In this document: piece by piece, positions 1 to 11,300 of the stretch
Position numbering within the stretch: the stretch's first letter is position 1
Layout: every line of letters starts with the position of its first letter
Assembly: GCA_037349105.1 (NCBI GenBank)
Contig: JAYJMM010000120.1
Location: forward strand, 2,253,001-2,317,000
Direction: 5' to 3'
DNA: 64,000 bases
Source of the DNA: Limnomonas spitsbergensis
Lineage: Eukaryota; Chlorophyta; Chlorophyceae; Chlamydomonadales
Program-made: the position numbers and the translations under genes
Notes under the pieces: generated by a model
What the model was told of the DNA's origin: nothing
Database searches by the model: none
Seen by the model: the letters and a program-made list of their open reading frames with translations, nothing else

Positions 1-795
1 TTAGCACACCGACTTGACCGATAGTTTTAAGGGTGTGATGACAAAGATCGACAAGATATAAGCCTGTTCATGTTGGATTGAGGAAATCGCCCATATCCTG
101 GTACAGGACATGGCTTACCAGAGTTAGTGTCAGGGGTTGAGAGTTCAAGGTAAGATATTCAACCAAGAAACGTAAGGGTGATGGTCATCCTCTGCTGGTA
201 ATCTTAAGGGATTGTGTCAGTGACATTCGCAATTCATTTAGGTTACCAGAAGCAGGGAGGTCTGACGGATTATTTGGTGAAGAGCAAGCCGCAGGCGCCG
301 AATTTCCCGACCCTAATTAATTTCGGCGATAGTCGTTTCCGCTCAACTGAACCTCGGCGAATTAATTGTCTGGCTACAACTTTGGTTGCATCTCGTAACC
401 AGTAACCACTTATAAATCCTTGGTCATCCCCTTCTGGTTATCATGCCAGGCAAATATGGGCATTAGCTCAAATTATTGAGTGGGAATAAACTAACTTGCA
501 AGGGGCTTGCATAAAGCCCCTCATTTTATTTGGCCAAGGCCTCTCATCTGCCAAAAGGGAGTACCCGTCTTGATATTGGACGGCCTGAATACTGGTCTGG
601 CGGAAATCTGGATTAAAAAGCACAAGGCATGCTTTCGTTGAGCTCAGAGACCTGACAAGCTCTTTCAAAAAGGGCTCTGAAGGGGATCTGGTGGCAGCGT
701 GTCAGTTATATGTCAAACACAGCTTTCCCATGTGGCCCATGAAGCTCGTGCTAAATACCACATCTTGCAAGTGCAGTCTTATGATCTTGTCGCAC
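1..795. other. unassigned sequence downstream of CobW exon 2
   Basis: This is the intron following CobW exon 2, or sequence beyond it. I searched the minus strand for the next conserved CobW segment (the ESTG/GISEP region after the CxCC motif) and did not find it, so the next exon is probably left of the window. Two short similar stretches near 182-207 and 421-446, both starting GGTCATCC, are the only internal structure I noticed. Confidence 0.4.
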
Positions 796-1889
796 CTCCC
801 GCACAAGGTCCTCTCGAATGGAGCAGCAGATGCATCCGTTGGAGAGTGCAACCAGCTGCTCGCCTCCGCCAAAGCGGATCTTGTCCGCCACCAACGCTTC
901 ATCGATGTTGATGTCTGTGGCAGGGGGAAGTGTCAGCGCTGCCGAGCGTCCATTTGTTACTCTGTTCACACATGGCCATGCAAGCTCAATCTATGGCGGG
1001 GAAACCGTTATGGGTGCACTTTACCAAGCCCATTACCCCTAAATTTGCTGTCAATCTTGGGGTCGGTCCTGAGCCCCAGGGTTATAGGGCTCCAAAAGCC
1101 CCCCAGGTAGCGCTTCAGGGAAAGGCATGATCCCCCGTGATCAGGACAGGTATGGTGTAGGCAGCACGTTCATTCACTTAGCCAGGCACGGTAAAGACAT
1201 CTCCCCAGCCCCTGAGCAGGCCCTGATTTTAATGGCACGGACATGGCCATGGCCCAGGCTGCTCAGTTCCCTGGCCTCCTATGCCCCACATGACGTGTAG
1301 ATTCCCAATTACTTCATCCGTTGGCAAATGGTTTCGTGGCCGGGCCATCTTGGTGCTCCCTACGGACCTGCCATATTAAGGACACACCGTACACTGCCCC
1401 CTACATACCTGCCATATCATTAACCAGCACCGCAGCTCGCTTGCCCTCACTGTTACTCAGGATATGCTTTAGTAGCGACGTCTTGCCTGCACCGAGAAAC
1501 CCTGATAGCACAGTGACAGGCAGGAGGCGCGCCGCAGGCGCAGAGCCGTTAGAACCTGACAGCATAGTGTTAGGCAGCAGGGATAGAGCCGCAGCGGCAG
1601 AGCCGCTAGAAGTCGCCTCCTCTGCTCCGACACTGCTAGCAGTCGCATGGGCATGCGGTGGCGCCGCTGCTCCCGGCCCGACATGGGCAGATGCTCCTGG
1701 GGTGCCCCTCGTCCCACTGGGCATCATGCCTGCCTGGACTGTTGCATGGCTTGCAACGATTCTGCTGCATTGTACCCGGAACCAGGTTCGGGTATTTGTG
1801 ATGAGGCAGTTGCTGCGGCTGCTGGCCGGGGTCGGCGCGCTTACGGGGCCCCGATTCGCGCATCTACAGCGCAGAATGCCTCCGTGCAT
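796..1889 (-). CDS. CobW/COG0523-family G3E GTPase (5' part, two exons)
   Basis: Metal-chaperone type GTPase. Exon 1 is 1409-1889 and exon 2 is 796-914, with donor GTATGT and acceptor CCACAG; joining them keeps frame. The protein begins with a ~115-residue Ala/Ser/Arg-rich extension that could be an organelle transit peptide (inference). The conserved domain follows: Walker [12 protein letters not shown], the VLVNDMADINID segment and the family metal-binding motif NGCICC, then REDLVRE at the exon 2 donor. Known members (ZNG1, CobW, YjiA) bind GTP and deliver zinc or cobalt. The remaining G motifs and the C-terminal domain are absent, so the gene is truncated by the window edge. It is transcribed away from the large RS-protein gene, 467 bp between the two start codons. 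The start is the first in-frame ATG of the open frame; a nearer in-frame Met would shorten only the extension. Confidence 0.85.
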
Positions 1890-2356
1890 AGCGGTATGAT
1901 TGGAAACTTTATCTTTGCGGGAGTGGGATTGGATTTAGATAAGGTCCAAGCCTGGAGACATGTCCTCCGAAACCGATAGCACATCATCCGATGTACCACC
2001 AGACTCGCCCCCCCCCTCCGGTGTACGGCATATAAAATCCCGTATTCCTCAAGCCACGCTCAGGCGTTTTCTTTCTTTCTTTCAACAGCAGGGATCCATA
2101 GAACAGGCAGGAATGGAACAGGATTTCAGCACATGATCGTGAACTATTAAGGGGATGACTGGGCCCCAATATCTGTGCGCTGAATCTAAATCGGATCCTC
2201 AACCAAACAACGACACCGTTGTATTCTCCATGACTCGATGAGCGCTCCGCAAGCTACGGCAAAGGCAGGATCCTTCAGCCGTTAGCTGCATCAGAAATAT
2301 TGTAGTCAGCAGAAGCAGTAGCAGTAGCAGCAGCAGAGGGAGGGCTCAGATTGGCG
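1890..2356. promoter_or_regulatory. divergent intergenic promoter region
   Basis: Gap between two divergent start codons. On the plus strand TATAAAAT lies at 2031-2038, followed by a T/C-rich tract (TTTCTTTCTTTC) at about 2067-2083, consistent with a core promoter and a ~280-bp leader for the RS-protein gene. A CAG-rich tract precedes the ATG at 2357. No clear TATA box was seen for the minus-strand CobW gene. Confidence 0.45.
2017..2083 (+). repeat. 67-bp TATA-containing block, copy 1
   Basis: Near-identical to 39288-39354 inside a Tourist-like MITE. The block runs from CCGGTGTACGGCAT through the TATA-like core (TATAAAAT here, TTTAAAAT there), CGTATTCCTC and CAGGCG to the TTTC repeats. Flanking sequence on both sides is unrelated. 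Confidence 0.8.
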
Positions 2357-5300
2357 ATGGAGGAGCACCGCCCCCATGATGAGGTGCCGCCAGAAGTGAA
2401 GCACCCTACTGAGGCCCACGAGCCAACAGCAGGGCCTAGACAGGAACAGCAGCAGCAACCATCCGCGCAACAGCAGCAGCAGCAGGAACAGCGCCCTCAC
2501 TCCTCCTCCTCCATCTTTCAAAATCACCAGGACCGCTTCCGAGACTCAGCCAGTGGTGGCGGAGGGGGCGGTGGCTACCAGGGGCGCCATCCCTACAAAT
2601 TTGGTAGGGGAAGGGGAGGCCGCAGTTCGGCGGGCTTTGGTGACGCTGGATCAGGTCGGTTTGGCCCGCATGGAGGCCCTGACTCTGCACATGGACGCCC
2701 CGATTTCAAGCATGGTGGTCCAGATTTTCGTCGTGGTGGTCCGGACTTCTCGTCTGGGGGCCGGAAATTTGCGAATGGCAGCCCTGATTTTGCGCAAGGC
2801 GGCCAGAACTTCTCACAAGGGGACCAAGACTTCACATGCGGCGGCCCCAATTCTGCGCATGGAGGCCGTGACTTTGCGCATGAAGGCCGGGACTTCCCGC
2901 ATGGTGGCCCGGTATATGCGGGTGGAGGCCCAGACTTCCCACTTGGAGGCCCGGGCTTCACCAAAGGCGGCCCGGACTTCACGCATGGCAGACCAGACAT
3001 GGCACAAGGAGGCTGGGACTGCCGGCATGGAGACTTGAGATTCGCGCGTGGAGGCCCAGACTTGGCGCAAAGCGGACCGGAAGGTGTGCGCCGAAGCCGG
3101 GACTTGGCGCATAGCGGCCCAGACTACACGCACGGTGGCCGGAATTCCGCACATGACGCCTCAGAATTTGTGCATGGCGGCCCGGAATGTGCTCGTGGCG
3201 GGCCGGATGGCAGTGGGACTTGGCCAAGCCAAACAGCCTTCCACCCAAATGGCCTACCTCCCCCGCTTCTGCCCCACCCTGGCGGCCTGCCCCCTTCGTT
3301 CAATTCCCATGCCCCTCACCCCTGCGGCCAGCCTCCCCCTCCCCCTCGCCCGCCCCAAGACCCCTACCCCGGCGATCTGCTGTCCCCGTTCCCGCACCAT
3401 GCCCCCTATCCAGGCGGCCTGCCTCCCCCGCATCTATCCCAAGCCCCCCACCCAGGCGGCATGCCTCCCCAACTCCTGCCCCACGGCCCTTACTTCGGCA
3501 GCCTGCCACACCTGCCCCCGCCCCAAGCCCCCCAACCCAGCGACATGCCTCCCCCACTCCCTCCCCATGGCCCCTACCCTGGCAGCCAGCCACACCCGGC
3601 CCCGCCCCAAGCCCCCCACCCCAGCGACCTGCCTCCCCAGCTCCCGACCCTTGCCCACCATCCCGGCAGCGTGCCTCCTCCACTCCCGCACCCGCCCGTG
3701 GATTACGCTGGGGCGCCTGCATGGGGAACAGACATGGGCACATACGGGTGAGCATCGCATAGCAGCATGGAGGACCTACAGATCAAAATATAATTGTAGA
3801 AAAGCAGCATACCAGCACATAAACAAAGAAATGCGGTATAGAGAATGAGCCCCTAATCACGACTTCAGTACACAAATGTTTATATTGATATAGTGGTATA
3901 CCCCACCCATTTTGTTTCTTGCTGCTTGTTACTGTAGCGCTTCTACATCTCTATTCAAATGTGAATCCTCTTGTTGCAGGTACAGCCAACCTTCCTACTG
4001 GCCAGCTCCTGGGACCTATCCAGCCGTCCCCGACCCGTATTGCCATAACTTGGCACCTCCGCCATTCCTCAACGTCACAAGACCCGACGCTCCTGTCCTG
4101 CCTGTGGCACCTCCGCCGCTACCTCCTCCTGCCACAGATCCGGTTCGATCTGAGGCTTTCCCGACCACCTTGATCTACCGACCCGACGCTCCCGTCCCGC
4201 CTGTGGCACCGCCGCCGCTACCTCCTCCTGCCACACATCTGGTGCGATCTGAGGTTTTCCCGCCCCCCTTGATCTACCGACCCGACGCTCCTGTCCCGCC
4301 CGTGGCACCGCTGCCGCTACCTCCTCCTGCCACACATCCGGTGAGATCTGAGGCTTTCCCGCCCCCCTTGATCTACCGACCCTACAAGACAGCATCCCCC
4401 TCCGGCTCGCAACCTCCATTGCCACCATGGGATCAAGAAGCGCCTCCAGTAGTCACAGTGCCCCCAATTTGTCCTCCACTGCCCGCCTCGCCGCCGAATG
4501 TGCCTGCGTCAGCTGTCATTTCGGAAGCCGCCCTAGGCCACGCTGCATCAGCAGGTGAGCATCCACTGTTTTGGTTTTGTTGATAGGGTGTAGGGTTCTG
4601 AGTTCATAGAAAAATAGATTATAGTCATATCTTGATCTGAACAACATCAGAATCAATGGGCATGTACTGAGCAAGCATGGCCAGTATTCCCCCATGGACT
4701 TCTTCAGGATCTGAAGCAGACATTGCAACTTGTGTCAACAGATGTTAGGGCTGATAATAAGTGCACCAGCAACGGCGGGGCCTAGTTCAGGATCCTGCCG
4801 AGCACGCCACCCGCAGGGTTGGTTTGATGCACAAGTATTGTCAGTGCATGGAGGCAACCAGCCCTTCAACCAATGCCTCCACCGAATTTCTGAGACCCAG
4901 GGCGCACCCGCGCACGCCAGCAGAACTAATAATACACCCCCCTGAGACACACCAGCACAAACCTGGCCAACAGCTCTCCTTACCATGGTTGTCAAAGCCC
5001 ATGCTCTAGGGCGTATATGTGAGGCGCGTGAGCCCGATTCTTTAGGGCGTATGTATGGATCGGTATTCATTTTTGCCCCCCCCCCCCTCCCCCCCAAAAC
5101 CATATTTTTGTCTCCCCAAAAGATCAGATCAGCAGATGTTACATGACTTGCTTATATGGTTTAGAAACCAGAGCGACAAAGTACAAAATACATTGAAAAG
5201 CTTTGACCAGACAAGGTCCCTGCATTTTTGTATGGCCGACCCACCTCCGACTCCTGCGGAAAATCGTCGCAAGCCGATCGACATGGCCGCGAAAATGCCA

Positions 5301-8300
5301 ATAGCCTCTCCTCGCGTTGATGGAGGCTCCAGGTGAAGAACCAAATATATTCCAACTACGTAATTTATCGATGCAGCCCGTTTTTATCTTATCTGTATAC
5401 CGAAGGCTTCAGCACGAAAGGTCGTATTTTGAATTCAGGAGCTAGGGTGGGTTTTCAACTCTGGTTTTCAGGGTTTGCCCCGGCCAGATGTGAGCTGCAA
5501 CTCCGCTAGTGCAGGTGATTCATGAATGGTACGTAGTTGGTGAATGGCTGCAACAAATGTTTCGTAGCAAAGGATTTCTTATCCGCCTCAAGCATGGCCT
5601 CAACCATGAACTTTGATGTAAATATAATCAATCATTTTGAATCAGTTGAATCAGCATCAAACATTCAGCCAAACCTCTTCACCAACCCTGGACCACCATT
5701 GCATTTATTTCCCTTTGATTTTCTACCCTCACCTCTAATCATCATATCAGCCATTCTTTGTGCCAGTGTGGGTATCAGGATAAGCAGTTGTAGCTCTGCT
5801 GTACTGCCCTTTTTGAACTTTTGATGAATATCCGTGCCCGTAGGGAGCGGCGGAGCGCCTCTGAGAAATACGCTTGTATGATACCCTGACATAGTGATCA
5901 TATTTTTGCACTGATTTCTGCAGATCTGGAGGGTGGTATTGTCGAGCCTTCAGGGATCTCATCAGCTGCTGAGCCTCCCGTCGCCCCAAGTCTGTCACCC
6001 TTGAAAGAGCAGCAGCAGCAGCAGATCACACCTGTGAAGCTTCCAGTTTCATTTAAGCTCAAAAGCAATCCCCGATTTGGCAAGGCCTCCAATTTCCCCA
6101 AGACGCGCAAGACCCACACAGGGACCATGCCGAATGCGATCAACACATCAGGTACGTCTGCTGTTATCGTCACGGCATCCCCCCTCAAGTATTTTCCTGT
6201 AGGGCCAGGCAGTTTGAACCAGGTATCTCTGCCGCCCTCCTACTACAATCACCTGCAAGGCTCCCTGTGCACAGCATGTTGTGAGGGCTCGTAATCACCT
6301 TCAAATTTTGCTGGCTTCGTAGTAATCTAATATTGTATTTGTGGTTTTACAGCTGAAATCCTCAGCTGATTCAAATTTCCAGTGACAGCACCATACCTCA
6401 GTATCTCAGATCCAGGTCTTTGCTGCACCCCTATACCAGTATTCATCTTGCCAACACAGATTATTGATGCACCTCTCTATATATATGTTTCTCCAGATTT
6501 CAACGACTTTGACGACGATGCTGCGGCGGGCACCGTGGTGAAAGATCTTGGCCAAGCCAGAGCGCTCCCTGAGCCTGTTGTGGCTTTGGAGCACACGCCT
6601 GGTGCAGTGCAGGGGCCAACGCCTGGTGCGGCGCAAGGGCCCACGCCTGTTGCAACGCAGGGGCCCGCGCTTGTTGCGGCGCAGGGTCACATGCCTGGTG
6701 GGGCGCAGGGGCCCAAGCCTGATGGGGTGCTGGAACTCATGCCTCCAAGGGTGTCGGAGCCCATGTCTCCTGGGGGGCATGGACCCATGCCTGGCTTGTT
6801 GCAGAAGCCCATGCCTGTCGTGACGCAGAAACGGGCAAAAATTGACCTGGAATCTCTGTTGAAGGCCCCAGCACCAGCTGCCTTGGCTGTTGCGGAGGCC
6901 CCAGCTGGCGCACCTGGCACAGCCGGGACAGACGCCTATCCATCAGGTGACGTCGTTGCGTCGCAGCCGCAGCAGAGTATGATGGTCAACACCGCAATGA
7001 TGGTGGCTGCTGCGGCAGCGACGGCGGCGGCCACGTCAGCGGCTGCGGCCCGGCCCCCGTTGACAAGGGTTGGTATTCCTGCCTTCACCTCCGTCGCCTC
7101 CGCTGGCAGCATCACTGATGCCTTGGAGCAAGCCAGGCTGCTGTGTGCGGTGATGCTTTTGCCAAATGCTGCGATCACAGGTGAGACTTGGCATGAACCC
7201 GGGAGGGTGGGGGAATAACCAAAAGAGTGTAGCTTAGCTGTATTTTTGCACTTGGAGTAGATTCTATCAGCACGCGATTGCCAGCAATGGTCAATGTGGT
7301 ATCTATCAAGCACGTGGCCATGTTGGATGTTGAACCTAGCTGCTTTGTTTTGTTGAGCAATTCAGCTACTTTCAGCTGTAGTCAGATTTTCAGCTGTAAT
7401 CCCAGTATCCCACTATCCCAGCCTGCCTATGAATTGTCCTAAAGCAGCATGACCTGGTGCTAGAGCCACTTTTCCTAGGCCAGTCAAGGTTTGGTCCCCA
7501 TCAAACTAGTGATGTCTGCCCGGTAGCCCCCCAAAGGTGGTCTGATGCGCACGTAACAAAACTCTGATCCCAGCCCCGGCACCATTGTTTACAGCTTCTA
7601 CTCAAGCATCCAAAAGCTTTTTCTGGAAGGGCAGGTATTCAATCCTGAGGAACAGGGGGAAATAAGCAGAACAACATAGGTCAGATATGCAGTTTCCTCT
7701 CAAATTCTGCAGCTATCTCTGTCTGGCGTTCTGTCTGACGTTCGAAAATTTGTGTTCTGGGCTAAGGGTGTGGGGGCATTTCTATTTGTCCTGCAAGGAA
7801 CAGTGTGTATCAGTGTATATGCTGAATTTCCGATGCATGAAAGTGCGGTTGATCATTGTTTTGCTGTTTCTGAATGCCACAGGGCCACCAGGGGAGCCTG
7901 ACGGCGTTGTCAGGTCGAGTCAGGAGTGCGGCGGCGGCCGAGGCAGGGTTGCGGCAAGCCCTGCCCCCTCCAGCTCCGGCAGCAGGAGCGGCAGGCGCCA
8001 CCGCAGCAGCAGCAGTGGCCGCCATACAACGGACAGCGAAGGGAGCCCTAAAAGCAGGTATGGGAAAGACAATGTGCCGGCTTCAAACCTGGCGTCCAAT
8101 GCCATGAATACCAGCCTTAGCGGGTTAGCGTTGGGCAATATGGGCAAGATGCTTCATTCCCTATAGGGTCTCAAGCAGGCAGCATCGCTTTCCCTTAAAG
8201 GCCAGCTTTTTATTCATAAAATATCAAAATATGAAGATCAATTGGCTGGATATGCAAAGTTTCCTTAAGGGGGTGTTGTAACAATGGAACAACTTAGAAC

Positions 8301-11300
8301 CCCAAAGCAGCCCTCCAGACAGGCTCTCAGCTCCTCTCTCATGCTGTGCCTGATTGAAATTTGAGGGTAAGTACTTTGTGAAGTAGCAGCCCTACGTTCA
8401 TAAAAAGAAAAAGCATTGCACCTTCAGGGTTCCAGACAAGTGCGCAGCTCTGACCAGCTCGTATTTGGTTCCCTAATCTCTCTCAAGGCCTGGGCCTAGA
8501 GCTGTTTTGGAAACCAGTCCTGCAAAGCTCCAAGTGCTTGGACATACCGCACATTATTTATTTGTCTGTCACACTGAGCTCTTGTGTCTTGGACGCTACA
8601 ACCCATGACCCTCAGCCTGAAATCTTATAACATTGTGTTCTGGCCGCAGGAGGCATCAAACGCCGCCACGAAGGAATAAAAAGAGGAGGAAGTCGAGCGC
8701 ACGATCAAGGTCCCGCAGTCGTTCACACTCCCGCCACCGCAGTTCAAAGTCGCACCGCAACAGACACAGGGCAGCAGACACCAGCAGAGAGGGTGGCTGG
8801 GACGGCGGGAATGGCAGCCGCAATGCAGCCACTGAACGGAGGCAGGACCACCACAGCAGGCACAGCGGTCGTCGGGCAAACGCTGCTGTGAGGGAGAATA
8901 GAAGCAGCAACAGCCAGCCGGCGGCCGACGGGAGGTATGGCAGGGTCGATTGCCAGACGGCAGAACATATTAGGCAAATGAGAGACAGGAGGGACAGCAA
9001 AGCAGCCGCAGATGGCAGGCAAGAACGAAAGAACAAAGCAGCTGATGATGTGAGGCAAGACAGAGACGGCAAGGATGCAGGCCAGTCTGCCGGCAGACGA
9101 AGGTCCTTGTTGGAGACACCTCGGCCGCGACCGTCATCTTCTGACCCCCCTCCGGCGCCATGCCCGTCAGTGACGGCTGCTCCTGCTGCAGCTCCTGCCC
9201 CTGCTGCAGCTCCTGCCTCTGCTGCAGCTCCTGCTTCTGATACAGCTCCTGCTGCTCCTGCAGCGGATGCCGGCGTTGCTGCTGCTGCTCCTCACTTCGT
9301 TGCTGCTGCTACTGTCGCTGCTCCTGCTCCTGCTGCTGCTGCTCCGGCTGCTGCTGCTGCCACTGCCACAGCTGCTGCATCTTCTCCTGCTCCCTCTGCC
9401 GTTACTGATGCATCTTCTCTCGCCTCTGCTACTTCCGCTGTTGCTGCTCCCGCCGCTACAGCCTTTGCAGCTCGTGCTGTGGCTGCTGCTGCTCCTGCAT
9501 CATCTCCTGCTCCTGCCGCTGCTGCTGCTGCTGCTCCTCCCTCTCCTGCTGCCGCTGGTGCTGCTGCTTCTCCAGCCTCTGCTGCTGCTCCTGCTGCCGT
9601 TGCCGCTGCTGCTGCCGCCGTGGCTCCTGCCGCTCCTGCCCCTGCTGTTGCTGCTGCTCCTGCTCCTGCTCCTGCCCCGGCCAACGCCATAAAGCAGCAG
9701 GTGCCATCTCAGCGCCCAGCCGCACATGAGCGGGACCGCCAGCGCTTTCCCGAGGAGAGTGGACAAGACCGCTTGGGTAGAATAAAGCCGGAAGACAGAA
9801 GAGATATCAGGGACCGGTACGACCGTGAGAGGGGCCTGTGCGTGAGACAACGCAGCCCGGTGCATGAGAAGGAGAGGGAGCGGGAATGGGAGCGCGAAGG
9901 GGAGCGGGAATGGGAGCGCGGACGGGAGCGGGAATGGGAGCGCGAAGGGGAGCGGGAGCGGGAGCAGGGGCCACGCAACGTTGGCAGGTGTGTGGAGATG
10001 AAAATCATGTATGACTTCATATTTTCACATGCGGTGCAGTTCATGTGTAATGAGATGGCCATCCTGGTCTTCCAATAGATGTTGCCCATCACCCTTTTCC
10101 ACTAAGCCTCCTCCCTAAAGACGGTAATGAGACCTATCGTATCTCGCTGGCTAGCATCTCATCTTGACAGGCCTGATCGTGCCAAGTCCTTAAGGACATC
10201 ACTCCCCAGGATATGTTTATTCATGGACCACACTATCTATATTTCCTTACGTTTTATATTTCCTTGGTGTACCGTACGGTATGTCCCTGTTTCCCCGTAG
10301 ATTTCCACCGCGTGACGACTGGCGCTGTGGAGCCTCCAGCAACCGCAGCATGGACCGCCAGCCCATCAGACATGTCACCACCACTGCCAGGCCGAGAAGC
10401 CCCCCTCGAAGGCCCATCAGGAACTCACCGGCCCGCAGCCCACCGCCTGCACACGACGGCGGTGGCGGTGGCCGCTCCCCCGGCTGCGCCCGGCGATTGA
10501 GCGGCGATGGTGACGGCAGCGGCAGCAGCCGTGCCCAGGAGGTACCTGTGGCCGGAGCGGCCGATAGGGTCTCTAGGATCTGCCGCAAAGTGACTGAACG
10601 GATCGGCCTTAGCCCGGCTTCGCCGCGGCCTCCCCTGGGGTCCCCGCCTTCCCCCCTGCCGCCCCCGCTGCCCTCCGACGCCGAAGAGCCTTGGTCCCAC
10701 CAGCAGCAGCGCCACAGCCATGAGCCCCCGCCCCTGCCCCCAGGAGAGCCGTGTTCTCCACTCTCAGCGGCAGAGGAAGGTCCTCCCGCCCAGAGCTGGG
10801 ATGTGTACGGGGCGCACCGCAGTGTCTATGGATCGGCCCAACACGGCGACGTCCTCGATCTTGACGATAGCAGGCGAGGGTATGCAAACGTCACTGACGC
10901 TGTCACAGCGCGTTCAGAGGCCCATGATGTCGCTATGGATGTCGATGAGCCGCCACCGCCGCCGCCGCCGCCACTGCCGCCGCCGTTGCTGTCGCGCAAA
11001 AACACCGAGAAGCAACAGGCGCTTTCGGAAGGGGTGTTGCGGAGGCTGGACAGGCTGGCTGGGCTGTATGGCGTGGGCTGTCCAGCTGCTGCTGACCCGC
11101 CGCCCGCCGCTGGCGGAGACTGGGATTCAGAGACAGCAGGTTTGTCACATCCATGTCATCATCATATGAAGATGGCTCATACCAGTAGCTGTCCTTGGCT
11201 AGATCTATGTGGATTCGTCCCTTTTTCACCCAATTTCCTTTAATTCCCCTCACAGGCCAAATCCGACACCTGTCAAATGTCTTCCAACCTTGATTGTTTA

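Noticed and set aside
4730..5103. Open frames on both strands in RS-gene intron 2
   Set aside because: They break the phase on joining and have no recognisable domain; the exon at 5924 fits directly.
9267..9692. A 141-codon poly-leucine frame and a matching poly-alanine frame on the other strand
   Set aside because: They are shadows of the Ala/Pro-rich GCT/CCT repeat coding tract of RS-gene exon 6, whose frame fits the splice phases on both sides.
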